From contig VTPC01000668.1 of NCBI GenBank assembly GCA_011009095.1, forward strand, positions 19,984 through 83,983: a stretch of DNA of 64,000 nucleotides, in the 5' to 3' direction. Each line of letters opens with the position of its first letter. Positions within the stretch are counted from its first letter, which is position 1. The stretch comes from Ignelater luminosus (lineage: Eukaryota > Arthropoda > Insecta > Coleoptera > Elateridae). Shown one piece after another: positions 58,496 through 64,000 of this stretch. The position numbers and the translations under genes are program-made. The notes beneath the pieces were generated by a model. It was not told where the DNA came from, made no database searches, and saw only the letters and a list, made by a program, of their open reading frames with translations.

Positions 58496-59759
58496 CAGGA
58501 TGATTTATAGTGAGTATAACAAACTTGGACAACTTGTTGTGGAAGTTATTTTGAACGAATAATGTCATATGAACCTAGATCTTATTTCACAGATTTTACA
58601 GAAGTAAAAGAGATCAAAGTTCTTTAATGAGAAAAGTAGCAAATTCATACACCTAGTTACTATTGAGAAAACAATACACTAATTGCGTGTCAAGTACAGA
58701 GTTAATATTTGACAACTAATTGTTTAGTGTAAAACTGCAATGGTAGCAGCAACCTTCTCATAGAGTCTTTGGCCATATTTCTCAAAAACTCAGTAAAACA
58801 ACTGCTGTACATAATAATACTGGTAATTACGTTGAAGAAGGTAATGTCAACAATGAGGATCGATGCTGTTCTGGCCAACCCTACGTTTAGTACTAGACGC
58901 ATCGCAAGACAGTTCCACCTATCTCAGAACTTTTTGTAGAGAACATTATCACATTCAACGAATTCAGGCATTACAACCAGAATATTATGGTCGACGTGTG
59001 TTTTGTACATGGTTGCTACGCAAGAGTGCCAAAGATCCAGATTTTATAAGTAGAATATTGTGGACTGATGATGCTCAATTTACGAGGGATGGTATTAATA
59101 TCACCCAAAACTACCATTTATGGTCTCTCAAAAATCTACATGCTATCGTACAATCAAGATTTCTACATCGTCTTAGTGTAGCTGGCATTTTTAACTAGCT
59201 TCATGAGATGCTGGAAGACACTCCACTTCATATTTGACAACAAATGTGGTACCAGCATGATGGCGCCCCAGCTCATTATGGAAGACGAGTAATCGAATGG
59301 CTATGCTATCAGATGGATTGACCGTGGTAGTTCTGTTGCTTGGCCTCCAAGATCTCTGGATCTAAATTCTTTAGATTTTTACCTTTGGGATCACCTAAAA
59401 CACCAGGTCTACAGTGTTGAAATAAACAGTAGCAAACAATTATTACAGAGGATAATGGGTGCGGCAAATCAAATTTGTAATGACAATGTTATAGTTCGTG
59501 TCTATGGCTCCATGATTAGCAGACTTCGTGCTTGTATTTAGGCTCACTGGGCGCATTTTGAGCACTTCTTATAAGTCTCTCATTTTCTCTTGTTCTCAGA
59601 TTAAAGCTTAACTAAATACACGGCTTCTATGTATTTTGTTTTTTAAAATGTAACTAATATTAAGCAATTACTTATTTACTACTTTTCATTATTTTCTTGT
59701 TCAAAATAGCTTCCACAACTAGTTGGCAAAGTTTGTTACACTCATTATAAGTCACTCTG
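58496..59759 (+). mobile_element. mariner-related transposon with terminal inverted repeats of about 70 bp, inactive
   Basis: Left terminus 58496-58564 and right terminus 59687-59759 are inverted repeats of about 70 bases with scattered mismatches and a short indel. Both contain AGTTGTGGAAG-like or TTGTTGTGGAAG-like and TATTTTGAAC motifs. TA (58494-58495) precedes the left end; on the right, TA occurs at 59762-59763, so the exact right boundary is uncertain by 2 bases. The interior holds a broken plus-strand transposase. Mismatches between the termini and the damage inside mark it as older than the mariner at 28.1 kb. Confidence 0.88.
58853..59541 (+). pseudogene. mariner-like transposase pseudogene (DDD-type)
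   Basis: Readable pieces, in order: an N-terminal helix-turn-helix-like segment from ATG 58853 (MRIDAVLANPTFSTRRIARQ), stopped by TAG 58937-58939; after a frame change, HYHIQRIQALQPEYYGRRV and SRILWTDDAQFTRDGIN with the first catalytic Asp; TAG at 59196-59198, where about 30 residues normally present appear deleted; then HEMLEDTPLH, TGA 59235-59237 and MWYQHDGAPAHYGRRVIEWL with the second Asp; TGA 59319-59321 plus a frame shift near 59310; then AWPPRSLDLNSLDFYLW with the third Asp; and a C-terminal part to TAG 59539-59541. The second and third Asp are about 38 residues apart, allowing for the frame shift. The residues match the DD37D/DD39D-type mariner relatives widespread in arthropods. No functional product is possible. 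Confidence 0.9.
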
Positions 59760-59763
59760 CATA

Positions 59764-62700
59764 GAAGATTTTTGTCGCCCGGAAAATAATACCTTTTGCT
59801 ATTAGCTGGATATGATATGATATGATAAAACATAGGATCTTGATCAACTTTTTTTAAAGAGATTTTTTCTTGATACATACTCGAACGGTGATCGGTAATA
59901 TTTGGTTTTTTTCGTGTCTTTGTTACTGCTCGTATGTCTTTCCGTTATCGAGGAAAACAATTATAAAAGAGGATTTTGATCATTTTTGCCCGGTTTCTAA
60001 TAATGGAATTTTGAAAAGTAAGAAACTAATACCCCTTAGTCCCATGTTTGGAAATCTACTCTCGTTCCCTACTAATGGAGATCTCTTGGTAGGAATGATA
60101 CTAACTCTGTATAAGCACATTGCTTAACGCCTTCGCCAGTAGAAATCTCTGTACACATAATATGCAAGTATCATAAAAATCCGACAAGTGGTTCTCACGA
60201 TACAACGAGGAAAAATCTGGTTTTGGCCAACTTTGAACAGCTTTTGTTCTCCGTTTCTATTTAGATTTTGAATGTAGAAACGCGACTTCCATCCATCCAA
60301 ATAGGAGAACGAATGTTTTGGTATTGCTATGGAATTAAACACGTGGTGTTTAACTAGAATAGATCAATACCAGCAAAAGCTTAACTTGAGCATGTTTTTA
60401 AACTGAAATTTGTATTATCAATTGCTATCTTTTATTTACGGGAAATATAGATCTTCGTAGTTAAATTTACTTTAATAATTTTCTTGAGTTAATCACTCAT
60501 GACATACATTAAATTATTAATGGCGTCTGTAATTGAAGTTTAGTTCAACTGTTTAGAACACTAACAGCAATTATTGTGGACACGTATATTTGAATTGACA
60601 TTAATTAAACCTGACGCTGTTTACTGAAGCCCTTGCGCTTTTTGCACAACCCCAAAAGCTTGATCGATCCCAAAAGCCTAGCCTATCCCAAGGCTCGTAA
60701 GCCTGAAAGAATCGGTTTTGTGCAGGTCTTAGTTAAAGGAAAAATGACTATTGATAACTAAGAGTTTTCCAGCTCAAGAAATCCAACCAACTCGTCAGCT
60801 CAAAAGTCGATCAACTCTAAAATATTTGAGAAGCTTAAAAGTGCAATTTGTATTAAAAGCGGGATTGACATGAAAAGATCCATCTCCTATCTACTCCTCT
60901 GTATCTCAGTGTTGAGCAGACATTTACCTTAAAATTTCATACTGATTTTTCATCACCAAACAATGTCTTAATGAATTTTGTATTTTCAGACTTTTGATAT
61001 AATGAACCATAAAGCAGAGCTTTGGTATTTGCAAAGCAGTAGTTCTGCACGAAACAGATTCAGAAACACTGTTAGAACTTCACATGTAACTACGCTTTGC
61101 AAGAAAATTTGGTCCGTTTGTTTCTTACTAACAAATATACAGACCATTAAATATATGTTTTATGGTTTTATTATCTTGTGAATATTAATGAAAGAAACTA
61201 ATAATGCAGTCTTTAATATAAGTCTGGCCTTGAAGGTTTATAACTTTACTACTGGAAATATAAAATTGTATTCTAACAAAAAACTAAACAGAATGACTGT
61301 TAGTCTGCATGTTCTAAAATGATTTCCAGTCAAAAAGGGTGTTCCATAAAATCGTATCGTATAGACAGCGTATTCTTGGGAAGAAAGTCTTCGATGTTCT
61401 TTATACCAATCTTAAAGTTCTAGTTTTTGATTCTTCATCCTAGAAATGAAATTAAAAGTAAAGTTTTTCTCCTTCATATGGTACAAAAAAATTTCTTGTC
61501 GATGTATGTATCTATTAACTATAAGACCAAAACAACATCACAAAAAAAAAGAAAACTTGGATTAGAAACAAAACTATTTGTACAAATTTAATAATACAAA
61601 CACAGAAAACAATAAAAAATAATCGTAAAAAACATTCTTGTTTTACCAAATTCTTTTAAATGAATTCTGTTTTCCTTTCTTTAAATTGTTTCTTGGCATC
61701 CTTTTATTTCTATTTTCATCCTGTTAATGTACATCGTTTTTATTTTTAAAAAGCTTTACGATACGTTTAATTTCTGTGATAAAGGGGAATAAAACAAAAA
61801 GGAAATGATAAATCTCATAAAACGTCCTTTTAATTGCCATCCAATATGAGTACATAAAATCACAAAGTACCTACAGATAAGCGCACACGTTTTAACAGAA
61901 GAACAAGAATCGCTTTTATTAAACGTTCCAAAGAAACTCATAAAAACATCACTTAAAACCCCATTGTTATATAAGAAAGGAACAATACATCGAACGTTAA
62001 CAATTACAGAATACAAAAAACATTTTAACAGTCTTTCTCTCTTTGCTTCACTTACCATATTTTAATACAAAAGATCACAAAAACTCTTCTTAATAAGCGC
62101 TCTTAAATTCATTTTCAACGGTTCGACACTTAACCATATTTTACTACTTTTTAAATTAATTTGCACTCGAGCCGATTAGTAGTAATGCGTTTTTGTTGAA
62201 TTCCTTATAAACTATTTAGATTGAAATGAAAGGAAAAAGTATGAAACCTATACAATTATTCAGTTAAGTTACGAGCATACCACAAAATGGCGTACTATAA
62301 AGCTAATCATTGTCATGTAACTCATAAATATCTCTAGATTAACAACTGCTACACCGTACTTAAGAGTATTTAAATAAAGCACCTGAAAAAGTACTACAAG
62401 AATGCGCTGGTAAGACAAAGTAGAGTATAAATATAAAAAGAAAAAAATATGATCTGATCTGTTTCATAACCTTACAAATTTTGTTTTCTAGAATTCTCTT
62501 CTTTTATTTTTTTTATACTATTTGTTATTGTTAATACGTAATTACTGCAGTTATAACAAAAGAACCTTACAATTAAAATTCTAATACTACATGTATATCG
62601 AAAAATTGGAGAAAACTTTTGTACTACAAGAAATTATATTTGAATATTCTTAATGGAACGACAAACAAACGAATCTTCACTGAATAATCTTGCCTGAATC

Positions 62701-63600
62701 TCTAATACTATAATAGAATTATTGGCTTACCCATTCCAATCAGATATATTTTCCGACTTTCTCCATAAAATTTACTAACCTCCTTCCGATCTTCCCTTCG
62801 ATGACCGACATTTACAATAAACCAAGCAAAACTTCCCTTGGAATTTATTCTCTTGTTTCGGTTATTTGAAAAGCTTCTTCAGACATACCCCAATAATTAT
62901 CAGTTATATACGATAGGAGGTAACGGAGTAATTACTTTTGTCAGTCAAGAAATCTGGTCCCTGAGAGGACTCAAGCGCATTCTGTAAAGTCTATAAAACT
63001 ACATTTGGCTTGTCTTTTTACATGTTCACAGCCTTGCCCAATCTTAACAGTAGAGTCTTCAGAAATATTCTTGCTGAAATGTTTAGCTAATTCCTATTGA
63101 ACAAGAGCAAGATTGCCTCCCGAACCGGTCAATGAAAGTTTGAGTTGCTCCTGAAGAGACTTCTTAAAAAGTTCTAGCTACCGGCAAGGTAACTCTTCTT
63201 ATTTCATCAGAATAATAAATTACTTCTTGTCATGTCAACATTGATTCTGAGTCGGGAAAATCCTTTCGATAGTTTCATACTTTCTCTGATTCTCTTCCTC
63301 CTGTTTTGTCATGATATTATCAGGCCCAAGATCCTGGTCGTTTGACAATGTGTTGACCACATCGCACTATAGACTCAGGAACCCTTCTCACAAAACTGGC
63401 CAAATTAGAGTTTCGGTTCTGACAATACCGAGAATAAAACTATTAAAATTCCAAACAATCCCAAGCTTACTTATCTTGTCTGCTTTAGTACATTCGCTTC
63501 CAGTTTTTCACTGTAACGAAGTTACTTTGACTTTTATAAATTACAGGACCGTTAATAATAGAATTATTATTTAATCGTTATACTTTATTGTTTATCCGCA
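59764..63600. other. Unassigned A+T-rich sequence
   Basis: No gene recognised. Open frames at 59870-60127, 60124-60342, 60978-61181, 61756-62058 and 63311-63574 lack motifs. At about 61332-61354 AAAGGGTGTTCCATAAAATC looks like the end of a transposon, but it has no partner. Confidence 0.5.
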
Positions 63601-63615
63601 CATTATATACGCCGA

Positions 63616-63658
63616 CGGGCTTATCCGGCCACCAAGTGGTGCTGATTGATAAGCGCCG
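63616..63658. promoter_or_regulatory. Nested hairpin with paired GATA sites
   Basis: CGGGCTTATC (63616-63625) pairs with GATAAGCGCCG (63648-63658) apart from one bulged base. Inside, CACC and GGTG pair in CACCAAGTGGTG. The outer arms are two inverted GATA-factor sites (TTATC and GATAAG). The inner ACCAAGTGGTGCT is a loose match to insulator (CTCF-like) motifs. It sits in a small G+C-rich patch within A+T-rich DNA. Confidence 0.35.
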
Positions 63659-64000
63659 ACAAATATTTGTTATGTTGCATTTATTATTTGAGTATTAATA
63701 TTTAAATTGTGAATCGTTTAAAATTAATTTTCCAATTAATGTGTTAGAAACCGCTAATACTTTTAGATACCGTGAATTTCAATGAGTATAAAGTTTAATT
63801 TGAGGCCAAAGATTTTGCATTCCTGACCGATTAATAAATTATATTAATTCTAATATTATTATTTGCTTTATGGGTGGGGAGAACTTGTAATATAGTTATA
63901 CAGTTGTGGTTGCATTGAATCAGCCCTTCTGGTTCACTAGCGACTAACTACTCTATTCACTGCCTAGTGAATATCCTGGGGATATTGAGTATCCAGACCC
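63659..64000. other. Unassigned right end with a short inverted repeat
   Basis: TTCACTAG (63933-63940) and CTAGTGAA (63964-63971) are perfect 8-base inverted arms separated by 23 bases. No gene is recognised, and the feature may continue beyond the window. Confidence 0.4.

Noticed and set aside
1-64000. tRNA, rRNA, known insect microRNA or CRISPR features
   Set aside because: A scan by eye for B-box-like GGTTCGAATCC, for familiar microRNA seeds in hairpins, and for regularly spaced short repeats gave nothing. CRISPR arrays are not expected in an animal genome.

Overview
The window is eukaryotic, A+T-rich and poor in genes. It looks like insect DNA: it has mariner-family transposons, microsatellites, a scaffold gap of ten Ns, spliceosomal signals, and one clear insect-type developmental regulator. 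I cannot name the species; a beetle or another holometabolous insect is plausible but not shown. Only one protein-coding gene is convincing: a four-zinc-finger transcription factor at about 38.6-40.1 kb on the plus strand. It closely resembles klumpfuss (klu), an EGR/WT1-related repressor of insect neural and sensory lineages. Its coding region is one uninterrupted exon behind a good splice acceptor. A G+C-richer block 0.3-1 kb upstream is the likely promoter and 5' UTR. About 37 kb on the left and 24 kb on the right hold no other convincing gene, as is common around developmental regulators whose enhancers are spread over long distances.

Layout. 1-5.5 kb: mostly unassigned sequence, with one weak small-ORF candidate (1222-1497). 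5.6-8.1 kb: a decayed tandem array whose units carry a palindromic core. 8.1-20.6 kb: unassigned sequence containing three diverged copies of one repeat (10.78, 11.57 and 15.05 kb), a possible enhancer-like block (16.7-17.0 kb) and a cluster of GACGTC sites (19.8 kb). 20.6 kb: a 119-bp hAT-type MITE with an 8-bp target duplication. 20.75-28.1 kb: unassigned, with a pyrimidine-rich tract and the N gap. 28.1-29.4 kb: a complete-length but dead mariner element. 33.1-33.7 kb: a decayed repeat with a unit of about 140 bp. 34.3-35.3 kb: remnant of a Tc1/mariner-superfamily transposase, probably DD38E-like. 37.6-40.8 kb: the klu locus, plus a second G+C-rich block with a TATA/initiator pair just downstream. 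41.6-43.7 kb: degenerate duplications. 43.7-51.8 kb: A+T-rich, with (AAT)n runs. 51.8-53.4 kb: an island of higher G+C with protein-like open stretches, probably an old mobile element. 57.0-58.3 kb: a diverged duplicated segment. 58.5-59.8 kb: another dead mariner relative with terminal inverted repeats of about 70 bp. 59.8-64 kb: mostly unassigned, with a GATA-site hairpin at 63.6 kb.

I found no evidence of an undescribed multi-gene system. The most interesting observations are: a 21-codon upstream ORF in the klu leader whose stop overlaps the first main-ORF AUG (UAAUG); the palindromic-core tandem array; the three-copy repeat family at 10.8-15.3 kb; and the unidentified 51.8-53.4 kb island. 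All identifications come from reading the sequence without database searches.
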